Source of the DNA: Promethearchaeota archaeon
GTDB lineage: Archaea; Asgardarchaeota; Lokiarchaeia; Sigynarchaeales; SOKP01
NCBI GenBank assembly: GCA_019057975.1
Contig: JAHLWJ010000275.1
Span: 1 to 6,131 of the forward strand
DNA length: 6,131 bases
Direction: 5' to 3'
Shown here: piece after piece, positions 1 through 5,051 of the stretch
How the letters are laid out: each line of letters starts with the position of its first letter
Numbering within the stretch: the stretch's first letter is position 1
Program-made: the position numbers and the translations under genes
The notes under the pieces: generated by a model
Databases searched by the model: none
What the model saw: the letters and a program-made list of their open reading frames with translations, nothing else
What the model was told of the DNA's origin: nothing

Positions 1-343
1 TTTGATCTATAAGAGAGCTATTGCTAATAACGGCTATTTTAATCCCTAAAGATTTTATTAATTTGATTTCTTTACCTAAATTAATATCTAAAGTAGGTTC
101 TCCATCGGGTACAAAAGTAAGATAATCAATAGGTTCTCCTTTTTCTCTGCTTTTCTCTACTTTTTCCTGAACTTCATTAAAAATTTGAGAAGGAGAATAA
201 AAGACCTGTGGATGTATTTTCACATTAGAGGTTTTTCCTATCTGACAATAAACGCAGGAATAAGTACATACTTTGGGGGGAATATTGTTTATACCTAAAC
301 TGCGTCCCAAACGTCTGGAAGGAATTGGTCCAAAGGTAAGCAT
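1..343 (-). CDS. Radical SAM protein, COG0731/TYW1-like Fe-S oxidoreductase (N-terminal part, cut by window edge)
   Basis: I translated this by hand from an ATG at 341-343; 114 codons are visible before the left edge. The start is supported by a GAGGAG-type ribosome site at about 348-355. The protein opens MLTFGPIPSRRLGRSLGIN, a signature of the COG0731 radical SAM family. C26, C30 and C33 form the CxxxCxxC motif that binds the [4Fe-4S] cluster and S-adenosylmethionine, followed by Q-I-G. A second family hallmark, FVPDGEPTLD, lies at about residues 78-87. Known relatives include archaeal wyosine-base synthases (TYW1-like), but many bacterial members have no assigned substrate, so only the chemistry class is safe. 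It is separated from the ATPase genes upstream by a 303-base spacer with a REP-like hairpin, so it may be a separate transcript, although it shares their strand. Confidence 0.88.
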   Translation of the reverse strand, partial: MLTFGPIPSRRLGRSLGINNIPPKVCTYSCVYCQIGKTSNVKIHPQVFYSPSQIFNEVQEKVEKSREKGEPIDYLTFVPDGEPTLDINLGKEIKLIKSLGIKIAVISNSSLIDQ

Positions 344-361
344 AATATCTCCTCTATCTCA

Positions 362-401
362 ATTAATTAGTTAGCTGGTTTATTGGTTAACTAGCTTCAA
401 G
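362..401. repeat. Degenerate 8-bp tandem microrepeat
   Basis: Read in steps of eight from 362, the units begin with GTTA or close variants, for example GTTAGCTG (370-377), GTTTATTG (378-385) and GTTAACTA (386-393). The last unit is poorly conserved. A sister array lies at 2685-2724 and contains GTTATCTG. No coding role is apparent; it is part of the gene-free spacer 344-646. Confidence 0.5.
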
Positions 402-416
402 TATCCGCTTAATATT

Positions 417-451
417 GTATCGAGTATATCGGATCGAGTATCGCGTTAAGA
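417..451. repeat. Degenerate 7-bp tandem microrepeat
   Basis: Five consecutive heptamers are visible: GTATCGA (417-423), GTATATC, GGATCGA, GTATCGC (438-444) and a weaker last unit. They resemble the GATACTC-type heptamers at 6017-6037 (GTATCGA on one strand reads TCGATAC on the other). Function unknown. The rest of the spacer between 452 and 646 shows only the hairpin at 545-564 and AT-rich sequence. Confidence 0.5.
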
Positions 452-544
452 GAAAGAAAGGGACTAAATAATATTTTTTTAAAATATTTTTTATCATTCC
501 ACACTTAGTACAGAATTCATAAGTACAACACTTAATAAAGATAG

Positions 545-564
545 ATTCCCGCTTTCGCGGGAAT
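545..564. repeat. REP-like GC-rich palindrome of the 'SFPRKRES' type
   Basis: A perfect 8-bp inverted repeat (ATTCCCGC and GCGGGAAT) encloses a four-base loop that reads GAAA on the minus strand. It sits in the spacer downstream of the second ATPase gene. This element is widespread in bacterial intergenic DNA and, when translated, gives the familiar spurious peptide SFPRKRESI, which is exactly what one frame here yields. It could help end transcription or protect the 3' end of the ATPase messenger, but no T-tract follows it in either direction, so a terminator call is not supported. Confidence 0.75.
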
Positions 565-646
565 GACATAAGATGGGAAAATGACACTGCCCATGTAAAA
601 ATTCTATCACCATTATTATAGACGAAGGACCTATAAATTTAGTTAG

Positions 647-1510
647 TTATATTGACTTAATTTTTTCCCAAATATCCTTTATATCTTTAGTCGTTGTGTT
701 AGTGCTATATTCGACTACCGGTAATCCCTTTACCAGGGCTTCGGTTATTATATTATCAAAATGAATTTTACCTATTATCGGTACATTATTTTTTTGGCAC
801 CAGTCTTCGATTTTAGCTGAATTTTCTAAATTAATATCATATTTATTTATTATAACTACCGTTTTTACTCCAAAATGTTGCGCTACTTTTACCACTCTTT
901 GCAAATCATGTAATCCGGAGAGAGTAGGTTCGGTTACCACTACAGCTAAATTAGCTCCGCTGAGAGTGGCTATAAGGGGACAGCCGATTCCCGGAGGTCC
1001 ATCTACAATTATTAATTCCAGATTATTTTTTTTAGCAATTGTTTGAGCATTCTGACGTACCAAAGTAACTAATTTTCCTGAATTTTCTTCCGCAATACCC
1101 AATCGAGCATACACTAAAGGTCCATATTTTGTCTCAGAGATATACCATTCTCCGCAATGATTTTCCTTCATTTGAATAGCCTGTACAGGACAAACCAAAG
1201 CACACAAACCGCATCCTTCGCAAGAAACTAAATCAATTACGGTCTGACCTTTGATTGTTTTAATGGCATCAAAACGGCAGACTTCCTGACATCGACCACA
1301 ATTAGTGCATTTTTCTAAATCTATGCTGGGAATTATTCCGGCATAAAAATCATTTTTTTCTTTTATTTCAGGATGGAGTAAAAGATAAAGATTGGAAGCA
1401 TCTACATCACAATCTCCCATAACCTTATTTTTGGCTAAAGCAGCTATGCTTGCGGTAATAACTGTCTTTCCTGTTCCGCCTTTGCCGCTTATTATCACTA
1501 TTTCTTTCAT
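647..1510 (-). CDS. MinD/Mrp-superfamily P-loop ATPase with inserted 2[4Fe-4S] ferredoxin domain (Orp3/Orp4-like, copy 2)
   Basis: This 287-residue cytosolic ATPase belongs to the COG1149 type. The deviant Walker A motif SGKGGTGKT is at residues 8-16 and a GDCDVD motif follows at 32-37. A ferredoxin insert follows, with C68, C71, C74, C78 and then C97, C100, C103, C107, enough for two [4Fe-4S] clusters. The switch/Walker B motif VDGPPGIGCP is at 169-178 and the nucleotide-base motif NKYD at 222-225. In the family, such proteins couple ATP hydrolysis to assembly or transfer of metal-sulfur cofactors; the Desulfovibrio Orp3/Orp4 proteins are the best-known tandem pair. It starts at an ATG (1508-1510) behind a GAGG site about ten bases upstream. 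It lies 44 bases after its paralogue and is probably the last gene of the tight trio. The cofactor handled is not shown by the sequence. Confidence 0.93.
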   Translation of the reverse strand: MKEIVIISGKGGTGKTVITASIAALAKNKVMGDCDVDASNLYLLLHPEIKEKNDFYAGIIPSIDLEKCTNCGRCQEVCRFDAIKTIKGQTVIDLVSCEGCGLCALVCPVQAIQMKENHCGEWYISETKYGPLVYARLGIAEENSGKLVTLVRQNAQTIAKKNNLELIIVDGPPGIGCPLIATLSGANLAVVVTEPTLSGLHDLQRVVKVAQHFGVKTVVIINKYDINLENSAKIEDWCQKNNVPIIGKIHFDNIITEALVKGLPVVEYSTNTTTKDIKDIWEKIKSI

Positions 1511-1554
1511 TTAAAAAATACCTCGATTCTTATCATTACAAATACAGAAAAATA

Positions 1555-2427
1555 TTAAATAATTTGTGCGATTTTTTGAAAAAGCTGGATAAATTTCTGT
1601 TCATAGGCAGAATTTACCTTCACTATTGGAATACCTTTAGAGTAAGCAACTGCAATCTCTTTATCCAAAGGAATGGAGAGTAAAATAGGGATATTATTTT
1701 TTTTACAATATTCTTCTACCTTATGGTCTCCGATATCACACTTATTTAATACTACACCATGAGGTATCTTTAATTTCTGAAGCACTTCCACTGCTAAAAT
1801 AAGGTCATGTAACCCAAAAGGAGTCGGTTCAGTAACCAATATAGTATAATCACTATCCTTTATAGATTCGATGACCGGACAGGAAGTACCCGGAGGGGCA
1901 TCAATCAAAGTGATGTGATGGTTTACAATATTATTATCTCTATAATCTTTTTTAATTTTCTTTTTAATTTTTTTTATTATAGGAGGAGCCATCGGTTCTC
2001 CTATATTCAAACGTCCATGCGTAAAGTTAATAGATCCTGCTTTGCCCTCTTCTAAAATTCCTATTTCATTCCCCTCTTCACTAATTGCCTTTTCCGGGCA
2101 AAATAACGTGCAAGCCCCACAGCCATGACACAGCCCGGGGAAAACCAAAACTTTATTCTTAGTAACTGCGATAGCATTAAAAACACAAACTTCCGTACAT
2201 TTACCGCAATAATTGCATTTTTTATCGTCAATTTTAGGCACAGGAATCTCTACTGATTCCGAACTCGTTATAACGGGTTTTAAAAAAAGGTGGGCATTAG
2301 GCTCTTCTACATCACAATCTAAAAATTTCACATTTTTTCCTTTATCTTTTGCTAAAGCCAAAGCAAGATTAACGGCAATAGTTGTTTTGCCAGTCCCACC
2401 CTTTCCGCTCGCTACTGAAATTATCAT
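1555..2427 (-). CDS. MinD/Mrp-superfamily P-loop ATPase with inserted 2[4Fe-4S] ferredoxin domain (Orp3/Orp4-like, copy 1)
   Basis: At 290 residues this is a paralogue of the next gene with the same domain order. Walker A SGKGGTGKTT is at 8-17 and DCDVEEPN at 37-44. The ferredoxin cysteines are C71, C74, C77, C81 and C100, C103, C106, C110. The switch motif DAPPGTSCP is at 176-184, TEPTPFGLHDL at 199-209, and NKCD at 228-231. A very basic lysine-rich stretch (about 152-160) lies between ferredoxin and switch and is absent from the paralogue. The DCDVEEPN motif is typical of one member of such tandem pairs, the other carrying DCDVDASN, so the two probably form a heterodimer rather than being redundant. 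The start is an ATG with a GGGAAGGAT site upstream. It is 24 bases downstream of the zinc-ribbon gene, indicating one transcript. Confidence 0.93.
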   Translation of the reverse strand: MIISVASGKGGTGKTTIAVNLALALAKDKGKNVKFLDCDVEEPNAHLFLKPVITSSESVEIPVPKIDDKKCNYCGKCTEVCVFNAIAVTKNKVLVFPGLCHGCGACTLFCPEKAISEEGNEIGILEEGKAGSINFTHGRLNIGEPMAPPIIKKIKKKIKKDYRDNNIVNHHITLIDAPPGTSCPVIESIKDSDYTILVTEPTPFGLHDLILAVEVLQKLKIPHGVVLNKCDIGDHKVEEYCKKNNIPILLSIPLDKEIAVAYSKGIPIVKVNSAYEQKFIQLFQKIAQII

Positions 2428-2451
2428 TTAGTTTAATCCTTCCCTTTTATT

Positions 2452-2664
2452 CTATTGTCTTATCATCATAGCTCCACACTTAGAGCATTTAATACTACTG
2501 CAAGGAACACCTACTTGATGAGGAACTATAGCACCACAAGAAGAACAAACACAATTACCCCCTATTCCAATTCCTCCGCCTCCTCGGCGTCCCTGTCCGG
2601 CACCTCTTCCCCGGCCAGTTCCCGGTCCTGCTCCTGTTGGTCCAGTACCATCTCCTCTTGGCAT
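2452..2664 (-). CDS. Small MPRGDGTGP protein with C-terminal Cys4-type zinc ribbon (DUF5320-like N-terminus)
   Basis: This 70-residue protein has two parts. Residues 1-37 are almost all Gly, Arg and Pro and open with MPRGDGTGP, the tag used by the DUF5320 family. Residues 38-70 are cysteine-rich (C38, C40, C43, C55, C60, C63); CSSCG at 40-44 and CSKCG at 60-64 form a probable zinc- or iron-binding ribbon, with H49 nearby. The start is secure: a near-perfect AAGGAGGT site lies seven bases before the ATG. It immediately precedes the two ferredoxin-MinD ATPases (24-base gap), so it is probably co-translated with them and could be a metal-binding partner or adaptor. No function is established. 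An antisense frame over the same bases is a shadow. Confidence 0.8.
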   Translation of the reverse strand: MPRGDGTGPTGAGPGTGRGRGAGQGRRGGGGIGIGGNCVCSSCGAIVPHQVGVPCSSIKCSKCGAMMIRQ

Positions 2665-2684
2665 CTTTTTTACCTCCTTATTTC

Positions 2685-2724
2685 GTTGATTAGTTATCTG
2701 GTTAATTAGTTATTTAGTTACTTG
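2685..2724. repeat. Degenerate 8-bp tandem microrepeat upstream of the zinc-ribbon gene
   Basis: Five exact 8-base steps all begin GTT: GTTGATTA, GTTATCTG, GTTAATTA, GTTATTTA and GTTACTTG. The array lies 21 bases before the ATG at 2664, on the upstream side of its ribosome site, and so within the probable leader. It matches the unit type at 362-401. The remainder of the spacer to 2848 is nearly pure A/T with no clear promoter or terminator. Confidence 0.55.
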
Positions 2725-2848
2725 ATTTGCTTTCATAAATTTTTATGCTCTAATATAAATACTTATTTTATTTATTCTAATCAATGCTAATATAAAATTT
2801 ATATTTATATTTCTATATTTTAAATTTTTTTTAATATTATCTCTGCTT

Positions 2849-3247
2849 CTAATGAAGATGAGTATCTTCTTCGGAGTGATCACATTCTTCTTTTTCTAAG
2901 CCATAACCTTTCCCTGCGCCAGGTTTACAAAGTGATTCCCCTTCTTTTAACTGTCCCTTTACAAATTTTTCTATAACTTCTTCAATCTTTCCAGTTACGC
3001 CTATTACCGGAATAATCTTTTTTTCAGCAAACAATATCTGTGCTCTATTTCCCATACCTCCGCAAATTATATATTTTACTCCACATTCTGCAAGAAAATT
3101 TGGTAAAAATGCAGGTTGGTGTCCAGGATTATTTATCTCTTCTACTTTTAAAATTTTCCCTTCTTCAATCTCAGCAATAGTAAAGGTAGGACATCTTCCG
3201 AAATGAGCTGACACAAAACCTGCATCGGTTGAAATTGCTATTTTCAT
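2849..3247 (-). CDS. NifX/NifB C-terminal/MTH1175-type iron-molybdenum cofactor-binding family protein with Cys/His tail (ORP-like)
   Basis: This 132-residue protein matches the dinitrogenase iron-molybdenum cofactor family (Pfam Nitro_FeMo-Co): MKIAISTD at the N-terminus, SAHFGRCPTF at about 13-22, CGGMGNRAQ at about 62-70 and PVIGVTGKIEE at 80-90. Members hold or deliver metal-sulfur clusters; the GGMG motif and HFGRC loop resemble the archaeal MTH1175 and orange-protein branch rather than nitrogenase NifX itself. Beyond the domain, from about residue 105, there is an extension with C107, C122, H124, H130 and H132, ending in an acidic His-rich tail that could bind extra metal. The ATG has an AGGAGAG site upstream. 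It lies between the second family member and the ATPase trio. Confidence 0.88.
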   Translation of the reverse strand: MKIAISTDAGFVSAHFGRCPTFTIAEIEEGKILKVEEINNPGHQPAFLPNFLAECGVKYIICGGMGNRAQILFAEKKIIPVIGVTGKIEEVIEKFVKGQLKEGESLCKPGAGKGYGLEKEECDHSEEDTHLH

Positions 3248-3333
3248 TTTTTACTCTCCTATTTTTTTATTTTATTAAATGCTTAAAATATTATCCAATC
3301 ATATAATAATGCTTTCTTATTTGAAAGTGAATA

Positions 3334-3357
3334 AGACACGGCACGCCGTGTCTCTAC
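3334..3357 (-). repeat. GTAG-headed REP-like hairpin A
   Basis: A perfect 9-bp inverted repeat (AGACACGGC and GCCGTGTCT, loop of two) is flanked by CTAC at 3354-3357, that is GTAG directly before the stem on the minus strand. It lies in the 184-base spacer between the two NifX-like genes, directly beside hairpin B. No T-tract follows, so I do not call it a terminator. Confidence 0.7.
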
Positions 3358-3360
3358 ATT

Positions 3361-3385
3361 GGAGCGTATTACAATATACCCCTAC
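3361..3385 (-). repeat. GTAG-headed REP-like hairpin B
   Basis: An imperfect 10-bp inverted repeat (GGAGCGTATT and AATATACCCC, loop of two, one mismatch and two wobble pairs in the minus-strand RNA) ends in CTAC at 3382-3385. It has the same orientation and GTAG head as hairpin A three bases away, but an unrelated stem. The pair looks like a REP doublet. Confidence 0.6.
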
Positions 3386-3431
3386 ACCCAATTTTTTATC
3401 TCTAAAGCTTTTACATTTAAAATATACTTTG

Positions 3432-3806
3432 CTACTTTCCCTGTTTTATACCTGAATGGGCGGAAACATTAGCTTGTGAAACTGGTTTAAAACCACCAGA
3501 TTTAAATTTATCGATAGCCCCTTGGACTGTACCGGTTACTCCAGTTATCACTTTTATACCTGCTGCTTGTAAAGTCTGAAAAGCATTAGGTCCACAACTT
3601 CCAGTTAATACTGTTTCTACTCCTTTATCAGCCATTATTTGACCTGATTGTATTCCTACTCCTCCCATTCCCTGGGCACCGGTATTTTCTATTGCTTCAA
3701 ATTTATTGCTCTCAGTATCAAATAATATAAAATAATGGCACCTGCCAAATCGAGGGTCAACCTTATCCTCTAATTTTGCCCCCATAGAAGTAATTGCTAT
3801 TTTCAT
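3432..3806 (-). CDS. NifX/NifB C-terminal/MTH1175-type iron-molybdenum cofactor-binding family protein
   Basis: This 124-residue protein is a second member of the Nitro_FeMo-Co family. Visible signatures are MKIAITS, DPRFGRCHYF at 17-26, a Gly/Gln-rich segment GAQGMGGVGIQSGQ at about 43-56, TGSCGPNAFQTLQAAGIKV at 68-86 and TGVTGTVQGAIDKF at 88-101. The family role is binding or carrying a metal-sulfur cofactor in the cytosol; C23 and C71 are candidate ligands. It differs from its neighbour in having the longer linker and no His-rich tail, so the pair are diverged paralogues. The start is an ATG behind an AGGAGG site. A 150-base AT-rich spacer with a symmetric ATAGTATACTAT motif lies upstream, so it may have its own promoter. 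Confidence 0.9.
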   Translation of the reverse strand: MKIAITSMGAKLEDKVDPRFGRCHYFILFDTESNKFEAIENTGAQGMGGVGIQSGQIMADKGVETVLTGSCGPNAFQTLQAAGIKVITGVTGTVQGAIDKFKSGGFKPVSQANVSAHSGIKQGK

Positions 3807-3838
3807 TTTTAAGTCCTCCTAAATAAAAATAAAATTTT

Positions 3839-3872
3839 ATAGTATACTATAGTATATTAACATAAAATTATA
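3839..3872 (-). promoter_or_regulatory. Possible promoter/operator with ATAGTATACTAT palindrome
   Basis: Upstream of the NifX-like gene is a perfect 12-bp palindrome (3839-3850), whose first eight bases recur directly at 3849-3856. On the minus strand a TATAAT hexamer lies at 3867-3872 and TATACT hexamers lie within the palindrome. No good -35 box is visible at the right spacing, so this is only a candidate control region in very AT-rich DNA. Confidence 0.25.
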
Positions 3873-3956
3873 CTTTCTTAAATTTTTTAAATGATTTTTT
3901 TATTTATAAATCACTTGCTATCTAAGCTTATAGCTAACATCACTTATTTGTTTTAA

Positions 3957-4184
3957 TTAGTATAAAGTATATAGATAAAATGGGGCAGAAGCTTTACCAT
4001 AATAAGGATATCCCATAGCGTAGGGATTAACTCCTAAATTAGACATCATTCCTCTCCAGCATGGAAACCAGTTTAAGTTAGAATAATAAGGATAAGGTAA
4101 ACTTCTTCCAAGCCAACCCCGGAAAGGAAATCTTCTTCCATAAGGTCCATAAAATCCAAATCCTCTACCAAATCCTCGTGGCAT
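3957..4184 (-). CDS. Small Gly/Tyr/Pro-rich MPRG protein of unknown function
   Basis: This 75-residue protein opens MPRGFGRGFGFYGPYGRR and is unusually rich in Gly, Tyr, Phe, Pro and Arg throughout. It has tryptophans at 24, 39 and 43 and a single cysteine at 42 (WFPCW). I see no signal peptide, membrane helix or known catalytic motif. The reading frame is supported by a strong ribosome site (AGGAGAGG about seven bases before the ATG) and by the MPRG opening shared with two neighbouring proteins. It may be a shortened relative of the DUF5320 type that has lost the coiled-coil end. It lies 66 bases after the FmdB-like gene and 150 bases before the first NifX-like gene. Function unknown. Confidence 0.65.
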   Translation of the reverse strand: MPRGFGRGFGFYGPYGRRFPFRGWLGRSLPYPYYSNLNWFPCWRGMMSNLGVNPYAMGYPYYGKASAPFYLYTLY

Positions 4185-4250
4185 TTAAATTCCTCTCCTT
4201 ATCTTTTTAATTTTTTAAAACAATAATTTACTTTAATATTAATTTTTTCT

Positions 4251-4508
4251 CTACTTATTTTCACAGCATCTCTTAGGGTCACTGCAAGGATTAGTCATCC
4301 CACAACAACTAGCTGAAGATGATGACTGACTGAGATAATCGTTGTGATAAAAACCCGATCCTTTGAGAATAAAATTGGTATTTTTACTAATAACTCTTCT
4401 TACCTTTCCCTGACATTGAGGACAAACCTTTATAGGCTGGTCATTTATACTTTGTCGTTTTTCAAATTTATAATTACAATTAGTACATTCATATTCATAA
4501 ACAGGCAC
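4251..4508 (-). CDS. FmdB-family zinc-ribbon protein with Cys-rich tail, GTG start
   Basis: The 85 residues open MPVYEYECTNC, diagnostic of the FmdB family (Zn-ribbon, CxxC_CxxC_SSSS). C8, C11, C29 and C32 form the zinc site and FILKGSGFY at 47-55 is the family's second motif. The start is GTG (4506-4508), chosen because the opening motif begins exactly there and an AAGGTGAT ribosome site lies about eight bases upstream. After a serine run (62-65) there is an extra cysteine cluster, C68, C69, C75, C81, C82, that may bind another metal. Family members were first noted beside formylmethanofuran dehydrogenase genes as presumed regulators, but their biochemical role is not settled. Here it lies just downstream of a 40-bp palindrome inside the metal-sulfur locus. 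Confidence 0.9.
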   Translation of the reverse strand: MPVYEYECTNCNYKFEKRQSINDQPIKVCPQCQGKVRRVISKNTNFILKGSGFYHNDYLSQSSSSASCCGMTNPCSDPKRCCENK

Positions 4509-4549
4509 TCGTATATCACCTTTCTTCCGTAATTAAACGCTAATAATAG

Positions 4550-4589
4550 ACACCTGATAGAAGGATAAATTTATCCTTCTATCAGGTGT
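4550..4589. repeat. Perfect 40-bp palindrome between the DUF5320-like and fmdB-like genes
   Basis: The bases 4550-4569 and 4570-4589 are exact reverse complements: 20-bp arms, no spacer, with core GATAAATTTATC. It lies 13 bases past the stop of the DUF5320-like gene and 41 bases before the GTG of the fmdB-like gene. In RNA it would fold into a very stable hairpin, but neither side is followed by a proper U-tract. A terminator-like attenuator, an RNA-processing or stability element, or a dimeric protein-binding site are all possible. Confidence 0.85.
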
Positions 4590-4602
4590 AAAAGCAAGAA
4601 TT

Positions 4603-4959
4603 TTATTTCTCCTTAGTTTCTTTTAATTCAGAAACACGTTTGTTAATTTCTTCAAGTTGCCCTTTTAAAACTTTTGCTTCTTCAGCTAACATCTCCATCT
4701 CTTGTTTAGGTTCCACAGGGGGTTGATAAAAACCACTACCTCCATATACTGGAGGAGCATAAGGTATAGGATTAACATACCCAGGCACAAATCCTCTACG
4801 ATATCCTCTCCCTAATCCTCTACCATAGCCAAAACCCAATCCCAATCTACCTCCGTAAGGGTTCATAAAACCAGGTACAGAATAACCAGCACAATATCCG
4901 GCTGCTCTCCCAGTCATAGGACCTAATCCTCTTGGCCCAGTTCCATCTCCTCTTGGCAT
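4603..4959 (-). CDS. DUF5320-like MPRGDGTGP protein with C-terminal coiled coil
   Basis: The product is 118 residues when started at the ATG at 4957-4959. An in-frame ATG nine bases earlier (4966-4968) directly abuts the AAAGGAG ribosome site, leaving no spacing, whereas the later ATG has nine bases and begins the family's MPRGDGTGP motif; I therefore prefer the shorter form. Residues 1-23 read MPRGDGTGPRGLGPMTGR followed by AAGYC, the DUF5320 signature with one cysteine (C23). Residues 24-82 are Gly, Arg, Tyr and Pro rich. Residues about 83-116 are charged with heptad-like leucines and fit a coiled coil, probably for oligomerisation. No function is known, but such genes recur beside NifX-like and ferredoxin-MinD genes in anaerobes. 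A Fur box at 5008-5026 directly upstream suggests iron control. Confidence 0.85.
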   Translation of the reverse strand: MPRGDGTGPRGLGPMTGRAAGYCAGYSVPGFMNPYGGRLGLGFGYGRGLGRGYRRGFVPGYVNPIPYAPPVYGGSGFYQPPVEPKQEMEMLAEEAKVLKGQLEEINKRVSELKETKEK

Positions 4960-5007
4960 ATTTTTCATCTCCTTTCTATTTTTGTTTTTTTCTCAAAATA
5001 TATTTCT

Positions 5008-5026
5008 TATAATGATAATCATTTTC
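5008..5026 (-). promoter_or_regulatory. Fur box upstream of the DUF5320-like gene
   Basis: TATAATGATAATCATTTTC matches the classic 19-bp Fur consensus at 17 of 19 positions by eye. It lies 48 bases before the preferred ATG, in the 92-base gap after the fur-family gene. A minus-strand TTGAAA overlaps its edge (5024-5029) but no well-placed -10 could be fixed. It also fits a PerR box at 13 of 15 positions, so the cognate regulator cannot be told from the site alone. Confidence 0.75.
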
Positions 5027-5051
5027 AATAAAATACATTAAAAAAATTTAT

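Noticed and set aside
387..587. 66-codon minus-strand frame containing SFPRKRESI
   Set aside because: It runs through a REP-like palindrome and 7/8-bp microrepeats, has no family features beyond the repeat peptide, and is a known artefact type.
573..594. Short inverted repeat ATGGG/CCCAT near the REP-like element
   Set aside because: Five-base arms around a 12-base loop are too weak to distinguish from chance.
2213..2431. 72-codon plus-strand frame
   Set aside because: It is antisense to the Walker A and first ferredoxin region of the well-supported ATPase gene; its peptide has no recognisable domain.
2455..2709. 84-codon plus-strand Ser/Thr-rich frame
   Set aside because: It is the antisense shadow of the Gly/Arg-rich zinc-ribbon gene; serine runs are what such codons give in reverse, and the sense gene has a near-perfect ribosome site.
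3915..3937. Hairpin downstream of the Gly/Tyr-rich gene (TTGCTAT pairing with ATAGCTAA)
   Set aside because: Only seven pairs with a bulge and no T-tract on the transcribed side; expected often in AT-rich DNA.
4344..4532. 62-codon plus-strand frame
   Set aside because: It overlaps the FmdB-family gene in antisense and shows no domain or convincing ribosome site.
4550..4589. Rho-independent terminator
   Set aside because: The stem is long and perfect but has no loop and is not followed by a U-tract on either strand, so I list it as a palindrome of unknown role.
4960..4968. Three-residue longer start (MKN) for the DUF5320-like gene
   Set aside because: The ribosome site touches this ATG with no spacing, whereas the next in-frame ATG has nine bases and begins the family's conserved MPRGDG.
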